DNA from: Mariluticola halotolerans
GTDB taxonomy: Bacteria; Pseudomonadota; Alphaproteobacteria; Rhizobiales; Devosiaceae
Length of the DNA: 64,000 nt
Direction of reading: 5' to 3'
Assembly (NCBI RefSeq): GCF_021611515.1
Contig: NZ_CP090960.1
Span: 1,054,001-1,118,000 of the forward strand
Made by a program: the position numbers and the translations under genes. Below are positions 1 through 8,870 of the stretch, piece after piece; within the stretch, counting starts at the first letter, position 1, and each line of letters begins with the position of its first letter. Below the pieces are notes generated by a model. The model was not told where the DNA came from, ran no database searches, and was given only the letters and a program-made list of their open reading frames with translations.

Positions 1-779
1 GCGTAAAATCTGCGGATTGCTGCATCGTTGAAAGGATCGGGTATGCCCAGTTCGCGGAAGCGGTCATTGCGCTGGCGGAACATGCAATCAAGGATTTCCG
101 GCAGATCTTCGCTTTGCTCAACAATGTCGAAGCCGATCTCGCCCATGGCCGCCAGCTTGGCCCCTTGCTGCTTGTCATGCTTGCGGCGCGAGCGGGTGCG
201 CTGAAGCCGGTCACATTGCTCCCAGCTGTCAAACACGGCCCTGTGCAGTTCATCGCTGACAACGGACTGGCCCAGATCGGCGAAAAGCCCGTCAATGCCG
301 CCAAGGGTTTCTGGCAGGCAGCACAAATAGGCCAGATCCGCCCCATCAAGCGCGCCCTGCACCTTTTGCCACAAGGCCTTGCGGGCTGCGGGTGACATGG
401 CGCGCATATAGGCGAGATTGACCAATGGTGCGTTGGTGCCGACATGATCGCCGGGGAAGGCTGCGAGCGCCTTCATGCCCCAAAGGCGGGTGCGATGGAG
501 GGCAAAGGCGAGCACCGGCAAACCGCCGTCTTTGACCACAACAAATAATTGCGCGCTTTGCGGAATGCCGAAGCTGGCGATCCACTGGGTCAGGAAATCA
601 AATGACTGGCCCGGTGATTCGATGCCCCCGGCTTCAAGCGCCCGCCAGTCCTGCTCGATCTCGGCGGGATTGTTTGTGGTGACAATAGCGAGGTCGGCAA
701 TATTGGAGACATGCGCAAGCCCGGGGCTGGCATGCCCGCTGATCTCGCCCACCCCCTGTCCTGACGTCTCCCGCGCCAT
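1..779 (-). CDS. GNAT-type acetyltransferase, BcsL/CelD-like (partial)
   Basis: The reading frame runs open from the ATG at 779 to the window edge, giving about 259 codons without a stop, so the C-terminus is missing. GAGGA lies a few bases before the ATG. The protein begins MARETSGQGVG and contains the segment SFDFLTQWIASFG followed by a basic RLQRTRSRRKHDKQQ stretch and EQSEDLPEILDCMFRQRNDR. This layout is typical of the CelD/BcsL-like GNAT proteins (COG5653), which are linked to cellulose or other exopolysaccharide production in alphaproteobacteria. The family call rests on overall sequence resemblance; the substrate is unknown. No cellulose genes are visible in the window. It is transcribed in the same direction as ccdA but separated from it by 107 bp. 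Confidence 0.6.
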   Translation of the reverse strand, partial: MARETSGQGVGEISGHASPGLAHVSNIADLAIVTTNNPAEIEQDWRALEAGGIESPGQSFDFLTQWIASFGIPQSAQLFVVVKDGGLPVLAFALHRTRLWGMKALAAFPGDHVGTNAPLVNLAYMRAMSPAARKALWQKVQGALDGADLAYLCCLPETLGGIDGLFADLGQSVVSDELHRAVFDSWEQCDRLQRTRSRRKHDKQQGAKLAAMGEIGFDIVEQSEDLPEILDCMFRQRNDRFRELGIPDPFNDAAIRRFY

Positions 780-886
780 CTGATCCTCATATTGGAAATC
801 TGCAAATTGATTCCGGCAGTATGGGGTAAGTATATGAACGAGCTGTTGCTTTGGGAAACGATTGTCCGGGTTTGCCTTAACGCCGC

Positions 887-1624
887 TCAGCCGAACTGGC
901 TGAGAGCCGGGAAAGTTTCAAGGAACCAATAGGACAACCGCGTGAACTGACCGGTGATGAACAGCAGGCCGGTGAGGACCAGAAACGCCCCCATGACCTT
1001 TTCCACCCGGCCAAGATGCTTTTTGAAGCCGTTGAAAAAGCTGAGGAATGGGCCAATGGCAATCCCGGCCAGAATGAAGGGCACACCGAGCCCTGCCGAA
1101 TAGACAGCGAGGAGCCATGCCCCCTCTGCAGCCGAATCCTGCGAGGCGGCGACTGACAGCACAGCGGCCAGCACCGGGCCGATGCAGGGTGTCCATCCGA
1201 TGGCGAACGCCAGGCCGAGCATAAAGCCGCCCAAAGGCCCGCTGGCCGCGCCCGGCCCCTGATGGCGCAATTGCCGGTCGAGCAGGCCAATGCGGAAGAC
1301 GCCGAGAAAGTGCAGGCCCATGAGGATGATCAGGACGCCGGCAACCGGTGTCAAAACCGGCAATATCTGGCGGAAAGCCTGCCCAAAGGCGGTGGCGGTG
1401 GCCCCCAGCGTGATGAAAATGACCGAGAAGCCGAGCACGAAAAACAGCGAGGTGAAGACGCCTCTGCGCCAGATCGCGCCAGTGCCCACATTATCCGTGC
1501 GCAATTGCTCAAACGAGGCACCACTCATATAGGTGAGATATGGCGGCACCAAAGGCAGAACACACGGGCTGAGAAAACTCAGCACACCTGCACCAAATAC
1601 CAGTGGCAGCGAAAAACTCAGCAT
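887..1624 (-). CDS. ccdA: Cytochrome c biogenesis protein CcdA
   Basis: A 245-residue integral membrane protein of the CcdA/DsbD-beta family, which passes reducing equivalents from cytoplasmic thioredoxin across the membrane for cytochrome c maturation or periplasmic thiol reduction. The N-terminal segment MLSFSLPLVFGAGVLSFLSPCVLPLVPPYL-type helix carries the conserved PC motif, and a second segment, GWTPCIGPVLAAVLS, carries the other conserved Pro-Cys, as expected for the two redox cysteines. Six hydrophobic helices can be followed. I chose the ATG at 1624 because GAGGAG sits 4-5 bases before it; an upstream in-frame start at 1681 would add a non-membrane extension. The gene stands alone between a GNAT gene and cardiolipin synthase. 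Confidence 0.9.
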   Translation of the reverse strand: MLSFSLPLVFGAGVLSFLSPCVLPLVPPYLTYMSGASFEQLRTDNVGTGAIWRRGVFTSLFFVLGFSVIFITLGATATAFGQAFRQILPVLTPVAGVLIILMGLHFLGVFRIGLLDRQLRHQGPGAASGPLGGFMLGLAFAIGWTPCIGPVLAAVLSVAASQDSAAEGAWLLAVYSAGLGVPFILAGIAIGPFLSFFNGFKKHLGRVEKVMGAFLVLTGLLFITGQFTRLSYWFLETFPALSQFG

Positions 1625-1723
1625 CACAACTCCTCGGTTAGCTGCTTTGTAACGCCCGGCGTGGCCGATGCAATGCATCACAATGCCACTCCCGGCATTG
1701 TGATCACCAAAGGCTAATCCACA

Positions 1724-3142
1724 CTAAAGATAAGGCAGGAACAACCGGGCGCTGGCATCGCGCAACCGGACCGCCAGCGGGCGGCCTTTCAGCATGCTTG
1801 CCGTCAGTTGCCTGGCGTTTGCCATTTTGCTGTCGATCAGCTCGTCAATCGCGCGTGTCGCCTCGCTGTCATAGCACTCGACCAGAAACTCGAAGTTGAG
1901 CCGCATGCTGCGCGCATCCCAATTGGGAGAGCCAATCGCCGACCATTGCCCATCAACCGACATCAACTTGGAATGATCGAAGGGATCGGGGGCGAGATAG
2001 CAGTCGATCATATCCAGCGGGATGACCTCCATATGCGCGCGCATCGCCCAGTTGAAATAGAAATGATTGGTGTGTTCGGGCACGATGATCTCAATCTTGA
2101 CCCCACGCAGTGCGGCCCGGCGCAGCAACTCCAGCAAACGATCCTCGGGCAGAAAATACGGGGTGAGAATGCGCACATTGCGCTCAGCCTGCTCGATGGC
2201 GAGCGACCAGAGCGCCTCGATGCGCCCCACGCTTTCATCCGGGCCTGAGGTGACGCCGCGCATGGCAACCGGGCCTTTTGCGGTCAGTTGGGGCAACCAG
2301 GCATCCCCTTTAAGCGTCTCGCCGGTGGTAAAGGCCCAATCGCGGGCGAAGGTTGCCATCAAATGGCTGACAATCGGCCCCTCGAGCCGCGCATGGGTAT
2401 CGCAGACGCGTATCGGATCGGGGCCGGATACGTTGTCATCGCTGATATTCATGCCACCGGTAAAGCCGATCGTGCCATCAATGATCAGCAATTTCTTATG
2501 GTTACGCAGGTTGATGAAGGGCATTTGCCAGGGCAGCCATTCGTGCAGGAAGCGCGCAACCTTGATATCTGCGGCACTCAACTGATCGAAGATACGCGAC
2601 CGGAAATAGCCGCTGCCAATGCCGTCCATGAGCACGCGAATATCGACGCCGCGCTGTTTGGCATCGATCAGGGCTTTGGCAAACCTGTCGCCGGTCTCAT
2701 CGCTGGCCAGAATGTAAGAGGCGAGCGCAATGCTGGTTTCGGCCTTATTGATTGCCTCAAGCATGGCGGGATAGGCAGCGTCACCATCGCGCAGAAGTTT
2801 AAGGCTGTTCCCCCGCGCCAGCGGCAGGCGGGCAATGGACCGCGCCGCACGGGCAAGCACGGCGATATTTTCCGGATGGCCGGGCTCCAGCACCTGCTCG
2901 TCCTTATTGTGCGCCGTATATTCATTGAGGCCGAGGCTGATCTGTGTGCCCCGGCGCTGGGTGCGGTTGATGCCGAACGCCAGATAAATGGAGGACCCCA
3001 CGAAAGGCGAGAGCCAGACCAGACCGATCCAGCCAATGGCGGACCGCACCTCGCGATGATTCAACAATACGTGCACGGTGATCGAGCCGGCGGCCAAACC
3101 GTGCATTATCGCCAAAAGCGGCGCCAAAAATTCAGCCATCAT
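1724..3142 (-). CDS. cls: Cardiolipin synthase (two HKD motifs)
   Basis: A 472-residue phospholipase-D-superfamily enzyme that joins two phosphatidylglycerol molecules into cardiolipin at the inner membrane. Two N-terminal hydrophobic segments (roughly residues 4-27 and 35-57) anchor it. The two HxKx4D catalytic motifs are complete: HKKLLIID at about residue 215, followed by GTIGFTGGMN, and HSKLMSVD at about residue 390, followed by GQWSAIGSPNWD. The length fits ClsA-type enzymes. The start at 3142 is preceded by GGAG with 7-bp spacing; a start at 3229 would add 29 unsupported residues. It is divergent from rpe, with 148 bp between them. Confidence 0.93.
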   Translation of the reverse strand: MMAEFLAPLLAIMHGLAAGSITVHVLLNHREVRSAIGWIGLVWLSPFVGSSIYLAFGINRTQRRGTQISLGLNEYTAHNKDEQVLEPGHPENIAVLARAARSIARLPLARGNSLKLLRDGDAAYPAMLEAINKAETSIALASYILASDETGDRFAKALIDAKQRGVDIRVLMDGIGSGYFRSRIFDQLSAADIKVARFLHEWLPWQMPFINLRNHKKLLIIDGTIGFTGGMNISDDNVSGPDPIRVCDTHARLEGPIVSHLMATFARDWAFTTGETLKGDAWLPQLTAKGPVAMRGVTSGPDESVGRIEALWSLAIEQAERNVRILTPYFLPEDRLLELLRRAALRGVKIEIIVPEHTNHFYFNWAMRAHMEVIPLDMIDCYLAPDPFDHSKLMSVDGQWSAIGSPNWDARSMRLNFEFLVECYDSEATRAIDELIDSKMANARQLTASMLKGRPLAVRLRDASARLFLPYL

Positions 3143-3290
3143 CGGATTTCTCCAGCACAGGTCCCAACCAAAGCCTATACAAGGCACCGACCGCCCCGCC
3201 AAGACCGGAGCCAAAATGGCTTGGCACATTGCGCCGCGCCGTTTCTAATGCTAGTTCGCGCTGCATCGCCCCCTGATGAGGAAAAACATC

Positions 3291-3968
3291 ATGACTGGCA
3301 GACCGGTCCGGATTGCCCCTTCCATTCTTTCCGCCGATTTCGCGCGGTTGGGCGATGAAGTCCGCGCCATTGACGCAGGCGGGTGCGACTGGGTGCATGT
3401 GGATGTGATGGATGGGCATTTTGTGCCTAATATTTCCATCGGCCCGATGATCGTTGAGGCGATCCGTCCCGTCACCACCAAGCCGCTCGACACCCATTTG
3501 ATGATTGCCCCGGCGGATGCCTATATCGAGGCCTTTGCCAAGGCCGGTTCCGATATCATTACCATTCACGCCGAAGCGGGGCCGCATTTGCACCGTTCGC
3601 TGCAGGCCGTGCGGGCGCAGGGCAAGAAAGCCGGTGCGGTGATCAATCCGGGCACACCGGTCTCGGCGCTCGAAAATGTCATCGATATTGTCGATCTCAT
3701 TCTGGTGATGAGCGTCAATCCGGGCTTTGGCGGGCAGAGTTTTATTCCCGACGCCCTCAACAAACTCCGGCAAGCCAAGGCCCTTATTGGCGACCGGCCA
3801 ATTGATCTTGAAGTCGATGGCGGCGTGACGGCGGAAAATGCCGGCGAGATTGCCAAGGCTGGCGCGAATGTTCTTGTCGCCGGTTCTTCGGTATATAAGG
3901 GGAACGACCCCGCAACCTATGCTGGCCGTATCGACGCTATCCGGACAGCAGCACAAGCGGCGCAGTGA
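3291..3968 (+). CDS. rpe: Ribulose-phosphate 3-epimerase
   Basis: A 225-residue TIM-barrel enzyme interconverting ribulose 5-phosphate and xylulose 5-phosphate in the pentose phosphate and Calvin pathways. Diagnostic segments are IAPSILSADFARLG at the N-terminus, WVHVDVMDGHFVPN (metal ligands), LDTHLMI, VMSVNPGFGGQSF and DGGVTAENAGEIAKAGANVLVAGS at the phosphate-binding end. The start at ATG 3291 has GAGG 9 bp upstream; the upstream in-frame start at 3276 adds only five residues. It is followed 39 bp later by purB on the same strand, so the two may be cotranscribed. A long antisense frame opposite the gene is a codon-bias shadow. Confidence 0.96.
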   Translation: MTGRPVRIAPSILSADFARLGDEVRAIDAGGCDWVHVDVMDGHFVPNISIGPMIVEAIRPVTTKPLDTHLMIAPADAYIEAFAKAGSDIITIHAEAGPHLHRSLQAVRAQGKKAGAVINPGTPVSALENVIDIVDLILVMSVNPGFGGQSFIPDALNKLRQAKALIGDRPIDLEVDGGVTAENAGEIAKAGANVLVAGSSVYKGNDPATYAGRIDAIRTAAQAAQ

Positions 3969-4007
3969 TGCGCCAGACGCAACAATTCAGCAAACGAGCA
4001 TAACAGT

Positions 4008-5315
4008 ATGATCCCGCGCTATTCCCGCCCCGAAATGGTCGCCATCTGGTCGCCGGAAACCAAGTTCCGCATCTGGTTCGAGATCGAGGCCCATGCGGCA
4101 ACGGCGCAGGCAAAACTCGGGATTATCCCGAAGGATGCAGCGGAAATCGTCTGGAACAAGGGCCGTGATGCCCAGTTCAATGTCGAGCGGATCGACGAAA
4201 TCGAGCGCGAGGTCAAACATGACGTTATCGCCTTTTTGACCCACCTTTCCGAGATCATCGGGCCGGAAGCCCGGTTCGTGCATCAGGGCATGACCTCCTC
4301 GGACGTGCTGGACACCACACTCTCGGTACAGCTGAAGCGCGCCGGTGACCTGTTGATCGCCGACATGGATGCTTTGCTGGCCGCTTTGAAAAAGCGCGCC
4401 TTTGAGCACAAGAACACGATTACCATTGGCCGCAGCCACGGCATTCATGCCGAGCCGACCACTTTTGGCGTCAAGCTGGCGCAGGCCTATGCCGAGATGG
4501 AGCGCAACCGCGCCCGGCTCGTGGCCGCGCAAAGCGAAATTGCCACCTGCGCCATTTCCGGCGCTATCGGCACGTTTGCCAATATCGACCCTTCGGTTGA
4601 GGAATATGTCGCCGAACAGCTCGGTCTGGAAATCGAGCCGGTCTCGACCCAGGTCATTCCGCGCGACCGGCACGCCATGTTCTTTGCAACCCTTGGCGTT
4701 GTCGCCTCCTCGGTTGAGCGCATTGCCACGGAAGTGCGGCATTTGCAGCGCACAGAAGTGCTGGAAGCGGAAGAATTCTTCTCCAAGGGGCAAAAAGGCT
4801 CCTCGGCCATGCCGCACAAGCGCAACCCCATTTTGACCGAGAACCTGACCGGCCTTGCCCGGCTGGTGCGGGGCATGGTCACGCCGGCGCTGGAAAATGT
4901 GGCGCTATGGCATGAGCGCGATATCTCGCATTCCTCGGTCGAGCGCATGATCGGACCGGATGCCACCGTCACCCTCGATTTTGCCCTCGCCCGGCTGACC
5001 AATGTCATCGACAATCTTCTGGTTTATCCGGAGAACATGAAGGCGAACATGGACAAGCTCGGCGGCCTGCATAATTCGCAGCGCATGCTGCTGGCGCTGA
5101 CGCAGGCGGGATTGAGCCGTGAGGCCTCCTATTCAGCCGTGCAGCGCAATGCGATGCGGGTCTGGCGCGGCGAAGGTGATTTTGCCACCTTCCTCAAGGC
5201 TGACCCGGAAGTATCCGAAGCCCTGTCCGACGCCCAGATCGATGCCATGTTCGATGACGGCTATCACCTTAAACATGTCGACACGATCTTTAACCGCGTG
5301 TTCGGCAGCAACTGA
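4008..5315 (+). CDS. purB: Adenylosuccinate lyase
   Basis: A 435-residue fumarase/aspartase-superfamily enzyme that cleaves SAICAR to AICAR and adenylosuccinate to AMP. Recognisable segments include RYSRPEMVAIWS at the N-terminus, FVHQGMTSSDVLDTTLS, TIGRSHGIHAEPTTFG and the superfamily signature GSSAMPHKRNPI around residue 265. The length is that of the bacterial PurB subgroup. It lies 2.9 kb upstream of the purC-S-Q-L cluster on the same strand, separated by three unrelated genes, so purine genes are locally clustered but not in one tight operon. Confidence 0.97.
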   Translation: MIPRYSRPEMVAIWSPETKFRIWFEIEAHAATAQAKLGIIPKDAAEIVWNKGRDAQFNVERIDEIEREVKHDVIAFLTHLSEIIGPEARFVHQGMTSSDVLDTTLSVQLKRAGDLLIADMDALLAALKKRAFEHKNTITIGRSHGIHAEPTTFGVKLAQAYAEMERNRARLVAAQSEIATCAISGAIGTFANIDPSVEEYVAEQLGLEIEPVSTQVIPRDRHAMFFATLGVVASSVERIATEVRHLQRTEVLEAEEFFSKGQKGSSAMPHKRNPILTENLTGLARLVRGMVTPALENVALWHERDISHSSVERMIGPDATVTLDFALARLTNVIDNLLVYPENMKANMDKLGGLHNSQRMLLALTQAGLSREASYSAVQRNAMRVWRGEGDFATFLKADPEVSEALSDAQIDAMFDDGYHLKHVDTIFNRVFGSN

Positions 5316-5325
5316 GCCAGAAGCC

Positions 5326-5736
5326 ATGACGATCACCTGTGCCCGTGAGAGCGATCTCAGCCCCGAGGACTATATCGCGGTTCTCGGTGCGACGGATCTG
5401 GGTGATCGACGGCCCCTCGGTAATCGCGACCGGATTGCGGAAATGCTGGCGGGGGCGAATTTTGTGGTTGTGGCGCGCGACGCGGCCGGGCAACCGGTCG
5501 GGCTTGCCCGCTGCGTCACCGATTTTGCCTGGGTGTGCTATTGCACCGAACTGGCGGTGTGCGAAAGCCATCAGGGCCAGGGCATTGGCAAGCAGATTTT
5601 GGAAACCTGCTTTGACCTGCTCGGCCCGCGTATCGGGCTGGTGCTGATCGGCGATCCGGATGCCATTCCCTTTTACGAACATATCGGCATGGAACGGCAT
5701 GCCGGGTTTTTTCACACACGAACGGATGCCGAATGA
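5326..5736 (+). CDS. GNAT family N-acetyltransferase
   Basis: A 136-residue single-domain GNAT protein. The acetyl-CoA pyrophosphate-binding motif is seen as SHQGQGIGKQIL, preceded by CYCTELAVCE (beta-4) and followed by the FYEHIGM motif typical of the C-terminal half of GNAT enzymes. The frame extends upstream inside purB, but the ATG at 5326, ten bases after the purB stop, gives the natural N-terminus MTITCARESD. Its stop overlaps the next start by four bases (ATGA), so it is translationally coupled to the downstream hydrolase. The substrate cannot be told from sequence. Confidence 0.8.
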   Translation: MTITCARESDLSPEDYIAVLGATDLGDRRPLGNRDRIAEMLAGANFVVVARDAAGQPVGLARCVTDFAWVCYCTELAVCESHQGQGIGKQILETCFDLLGPRIGLVLIGDPDAIPFYEHIGMERHAGFFHTRTDAE

Positions 5737-6290
5737 AAATCGCTGAAGCCGACATTCTGCTTGTTCCCGGCCTTGGCAATTCCGGGCCGGACCACTGGCA
5801 GCGCCGGTGGCTGGAAAAGATGAGAACCGCGCAGTGGGTTGAACAGGACGAATGGGACAAGCCCATGCTTGAGCCCTGGGTGGAGAATATCGAGAAGTCC
5901 ATTTTGATGGCGACACGGCCCGTTGTGCTGGTTGGCCATTCGCTGGGCGTGATTGCTATCGTTCATACAGCGCAACGGCTTGTGGACACCAAGGTGCGCG
6001 GTGCCTTGCTGGTGTCGCCGCCCGATCTGGATGAAAACGAGGCTGTGCCCGGCGCGGCCCTGCCCTTTGCCAATATTCCGCGGGACCCGCTGCCGTTTCC
6101 CTCGCTTCTGGTCGCGGGAAACAACGATCCCTATTGCACGCCGGAGCGCGCGGGGGATTTTGCCAATGCATGGGGATCAGAATTTCATAATGCCGGTGAA
6201 GCCGGCCGTATCAACACTACCTCGGGCCATGGTCCCTGGCCCGAGGGGTTGATGATGTTTACCCGCCTGATGCAGCGGATAAAGGCGTAA
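5733..6290 (+). CDS. RBBP9/YdeN-family alpha/beta serine hydrolase
   Basis: A 185-residue compact alpha/beta hydrolase of the RBBP9/YdeN family. The N-terminus ILLVPGLGNSGPDHWQ is the family hallmark (oxyanion loop). The nucleophile elbow is GHSLG, the acid is probably Asp in AGNNDPYC, and the catalytic His is in TSGHGPWPEG near the C-terminus, so the triad looks complete. The ATG overlaps the GNAT stop. The natural substrate of this family in bacteria is not established. The gene converges with the DUF1476 gene, leaving only 9 bp between stops. Confidence 0.85.
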   Translation: MKIAEADILLVPGLGNSGPDHWQRRWLEKMRTAQWVEQDEWDKPMLEPWVENIEKSILMATRPVVLVGHSLGVIAIVHTAQRLVDTKVRGALLVSPPDLDENEAVPGAALPFANIPRDPLPFPSLLVAGNNDPYCTPERAGDFANAWGSEFHNAGEAGRINTTSGHGPWPEGLMMFTRLMQRIKA

Positions 6291-6299
6291 GCCTCAGGC

Positions 6300-6617
6300 T
6301 CAGCCTTCAGTCAAAATCTGCTGCTGGGCGACGGCCACCAGTTCGAGCATCTTGGCGCGAATCTCGGCTTCGCTCTTTTCCACTTTGTGGGCAGTCAAAT
6401 CTGCGCTGACTTTGCGGAAAACGTCTTCGTCACCGGCTTCCTCAAAATCGGAGGCCACAACTTCAGCGGCATACACGGCGGGATCTTCATGGCCGATCAG
6501 TTCAGCCACCCATAGACCCAAAAGCTTGTTGCGGCGGGCCTCAGCCTTGAAGCGCAATTCGGCGTCATGGGCAAATTTGGCTTCGTGGGCCTTCTCGCGA
6601 TCATCGAAAGTGGACAT
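6300..6617 (-). CDS. DUF1476 protein, F1-ATPase zeta inhibitor-like
   Basis: A 105-residue, highly charged helical protein that starts MSTFDDREKAHEAKFAHD, the typical N-terminus of the alphaproteobacterial DUF1476 family. The founding member is the zeta subunit of Paracoccus denitrificans F1Fo-ATP synthase, which blocks ATP hydrolysis by inserting its N-terminal segment into F1. Whether this copy inhibits ATPase is inference; in other alphaproteobacteria the family is less inhibitory. The start at 6617 has GGGGA upstream; a longer start at 6641 would add eight residues. No ATP synthase genes are in the window. Confidence 0.85.
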   Translation of the reverse strand: MSTFDDREKAHEAKFAHDAELRFKAEARRNKLLGLWVAELIGHEDPAVYAAEVVASDFEEAGDEDVFRKVSADLTAHKVEKSEAEIRAKMLELVAVAQQQILTEG

Positions 6618-6798
6618 CTCGTTCCCCGGGGCAAGTTTCAATACGCGCCTCAGCGCCTCTTACTGCGTTGACATAAGCGGTTCGCGCGCTCAAATCAACG
6701 GTAACGAGTGTCGCAATGGCGGTTCTGGCACGTGAGCCTCACTTGGGCTTCGCTTCATGCCCGCGAATCCTGCTATACAATGTGCAAAGCGGGGACGC

Positions 6799-6826
6799 GC
6801 GTCAAAAAGGCTTGCTTTTTTGGCGC
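6799..6826. promoter_or_regulatory. Imperfect inverted repeat upstream of purC
   Basis: Two 13-base arms with two mismatches (6799-6811 and 6814-6826) flank a 2-bp centre. The element lies 65-92 bp before the purC start, in an otherwise gene-free 273-bp gap after the DUF1476 start. It could be an operator or a leader structure for the purine cluster. Nothing in the sequence identifies the regulator. Confidence 0.25.
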
Positions 6827-6890
6827 AAACAAGCGCATGAAACGCGCGCCATCGAACCCTCTCCACAATTGCACAAAATGAGCAGGTGAT

Positions 6891-7655
6891 ATGAACCGTC
6901 GGCGTCGAATCTATGAAGGCAAGGCCAAGATCCTTTATGAGGGTCCCGAGCCCGGTACGCTTGTCCAGCATTTCAAGGACGACGCGACAGCTGGTGACGG
7001 TGCGAAGCACGAGATCATCGATGGCAAGGGTGTGCTCAACAACCGCATTTCCGAATTCATCTTCTCCAAGCTGAATGGCATGGGCATTCCCACCCATTTT
7101 GTGCGCCGCCTCAATATGCGCGAGCAGTTGATCAAGGAAGTCGAGATCATTCCGCTCGAGATCATCGTGCGCAATGTCGCTGCCGGATCGCTCTGCAAGC
7201 GGCTCGGGCTGGAACAGGGCACGCCCCTGCCCCGCTCAATCATTGAATTCTGCTACAAGGACGATGCGCTGCACGATCCGATGGTATCGGAAGAGCACAT
7301 CACGGCCTTTGGCTGGGCCACACCGCCCGAGCTGGACGACATCATGTCGCTCGCCGTCAGGGTCAATGATTTCCTCACCGGCCTTTTCATGGGCGTTGGC
7401 ATTCAGCTGGTCGATTTCAAGATCGAATGCGGCCGGCTTTACGAGGGCGATACCATGCGTATCGTTCTGGCTGACGAGATTTCACCCGATTCGTGCCGGC
7501 TGTGGGACATCAAGACCCGCAACAAGCTCGACAAGGACCGGTTCCGCGAGGATCTGGGCGGCCTGGTCGATGCCTATCGGGAAGTCGCACAACGTCTGGG
7601 CATTCTTGTCGAGGCGGACAATGCGCTGGCCACCGGCCCCCGGCTGGTTCAGTAA
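6891..7655 (+). CDS. purC: SAICAR synthetase (phosphoribosylaminoimidazole-succinocarboxamide synthase)
   Basis: A 254-residue ATP-grasp-like enzyme joining CAIR and aspartate to form SAICAR, step 7 of purine synthesis. Family segments seen are [11 protein letters not shown] at the N-terminus, [47 protein letters not shown] and [14 protein letters not shown]. The length equals the bacterial single-domain PurC. It opens the purine cluster, with purS 33 bp downstream. The 273-bp region upstream holds the promoter and an inverted repeat. Confidence 0.97.
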   Translation: MNRRRRIYEGKAKILYEGPEPGTLVQHFKDDATAGDGAKHEIIDGKGVLNNRISEFIFSKLNGMGIPTHFVRRLNMREQLIKEVEIIPLEIIVRNVAAGSLCKRLGLEQGTPLPRSIIEFCYKDDALHDPMVSEEHITAFGWATPPELDDIMSLAVRVNDFLTGLFMGVGIQLVDFKIECGRLYEGDTMRIVLADEISPDSCRLWDIKTRNKLDKDRFREDLGGLVDAYREVAQRLGILVEADNALATGPRLVQ

Positions 7656-7688
7656 GTATAAAACGATCAAATCCAAGGAACCGATGTC

Positions 7689-7931
7689 ATGAAAGCCCGC
7701 GTCACCGTAACGCTCAAGAATGGTGTACTCGACCCGCAGGGGCAGGCCATTGAAGGCGCTTTGGGAAGCTTAGGATTTTCAGGCGTCGGGGCCGTGCGTC
7801 AGGGCAAGGTCTTTGACATTGAAGTCAGCGAAACGGACCCGGCAAAGGCCGAGACCGAAATTAAGGCTATGTGCGAAAAGCTGCTTGCCAATACCGTCAT
7901 CGAGAATTACACGATCGCCATTGATCGGTAA
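7689..7931 (+). CDS. purS: FGAM synthase subunit PurS
   Basis: An 80-residue subunit of the three-part formylglycinamidine ribonucleotide synthase (PurS, PurQ, PurL) found in Gram-positives, archaea and alphaproteobacteria instead of the fused large PurL. It starts MKARVTVTLKNGVLDPQGQAI and contains VGAVRQGKVFDIEV and MCEKLLANTVIENYTI, all typical. PurS bridges PurL and PurQ and helps ammonia transfer. Unusually, its partner purQ is 2.2 kb downstream, with three unrelated ORFs in between. Confidence 0.95.
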   Translation: MKARVTVTLKNGVLDPQGQAIEGALGSLGFSGVGAVRQGKVFDIEVSETDPAKAETEIKAMCEKLLANTVIENYTIAIDR

Positions 7932-8020
7932 CCTAACTGTAAAATATCCCATTTTATATTGAACCAATAAGCGCGCACGGCGTTCATAACGTGTGTGGAA
8001 CCATTCTTGAAGTTGAGAAC

Positions 8021-8104
8021 ATGATTACAAAATTGTCCGTGTCCGCGTTGTTCATCCTTACCCTCGGTGTCATGGTTGCAGCCTACGCTTCAGTTCCCGT
8101 CTAA
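8021..8104 (+). CDS. Possible 27-aa single-pass membrane peptide
   Basis: A short frame with ATG at 8021 and TAA at 8102-8104 encodes MITKLSVSALFILTLGVMVA followed by AYASVPV, i.e. one hydrophobic helix (residues 6-22) with a positive N-terminus, or a signal peptide with almost nothing after it. GAGAAC sits just upstream. It lies in the 281-bp gap between purS and the DUF1304 gene. The composition is that of a real small membrane protein, but such short frames can arise by chance. No relative is recognised. Confidence 0.35.
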   Translation: MITKLSVSALFILTLGVMVAAYASVPV

Positions 8105-8212
8105 AAGCCTCGCGCTTCAGGCTTCTGATCTTCTCCCTACCCCATATTCCTGCCTTTTGCGGATAGCCGTTTCCGGCTAGTGTCTGCCAACTTTGATGTT
8201 GGGAGAGGCCAA

Positions 8213-8578
8213 ATGCCGGTATGGACACAAATTGCCGTGGCGCTGATCGCTTTGGCGCATTTCTGGTTTCTCGTGCTGGAGATGTTTTTGTGGGACAAGC
8301 CGCAAGGCATGAAGACCTTCAACAACACGCCCGATTTTGCCGCCCAGACCAAAGTCATGGCGGGCAATCAGGGTTTGTATAACGGCTTTCTGGCCACCGG
8401 GCTTTTATGGGCGCTGTTTCCCATCGGCCTGCCCGGTGCCTCCCAGCCGCTCGCAACCTTCTTCCTGCTCTGTGTCATTACCGCCGGCGTTTATGGGGCT
8501 GCCACTGTCTCGCGCCGCATTTTGTGGGTTCAGGCCGTGCCCGCGTTTGTGGCACTTTTGCTGGTCTGGCTGGCATAG
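8213..8578 (+). CDS. DUF1304 family membrane protein
   Basis: A 121-residue protein with four hydrophobic helices (IAVALIALAHFWFLVLEMFLW, then segments near residues 58-72, 80-97 and 100-120). The LEMFLW helix, an NQGLYNGFLA motif and the LGAxxVSRRI-like end match DUF1304 proteins, a family of small inner-membrane proteins of unknown function. I used the ATG at 8213 because GGGAGAGG precedes it; the in-frame start at 8180 lacks a clear ribosome site. It is an insertion in the purine cluster, between purS and purQ. Confidence 0.8.
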   Translation: MPVWTQIAVALIALAHFWFLVLEMFLWDKPQGMKTFNNTPDFAAQTKVMAGNQGLYNGFLATGLLWALFPIGLPGASQPLATFFLLCVITAGVYGAATVSRRILWVQAVPAFVALLLVWLA

Positions 8579-8870
8579 GACCGTAGCCGGTTACCGAGCT
8601 CGCACTACCTGTCGCTGGTGCGCATTCGGGGCGCGCGGCTGGTGGTATGTTCATTATTTTCGGCTGAATTGCCCGCTCGCTGTCTGCCAAACGGTCAGGT
8701 TTTGATTCATTAGACCCCCCTAACCCTTTGTTTTTACTCACCTCGCCCTTTTCATTAATCAAAACCGGTAAGGTAAACACGCAATTTACCGCCTGTTCAC
8801 GCCGCTGTGAGCACAATTAACTACATGGAATTGCTATATTATTCGAAGGTCATTCGAAGAAAGCGGTCAA
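8579..8870. other. Intergenic gap, 292 bp
   Basis: No supported gene is present between the DUF1304 gene and the acyltransferase gene. The second half is more AT-rich than the neighbours and presumably holds the acyltransferase promoter. I found no convincing terminator or repeat in it. Confidence 0.4.

Noticed and set aside
2288-3358. 356-codon plus-strand frame opposite cardiolipin synthase
   Set aside because: It runs antisense across the cls gene and overlaps the rpe start; no motif or ribosome site.
3132-3956. 274-codon minus-strand frame opposite rpe
   Set aside because: It is antisense to a full-length, well-conserved epimerase gene.
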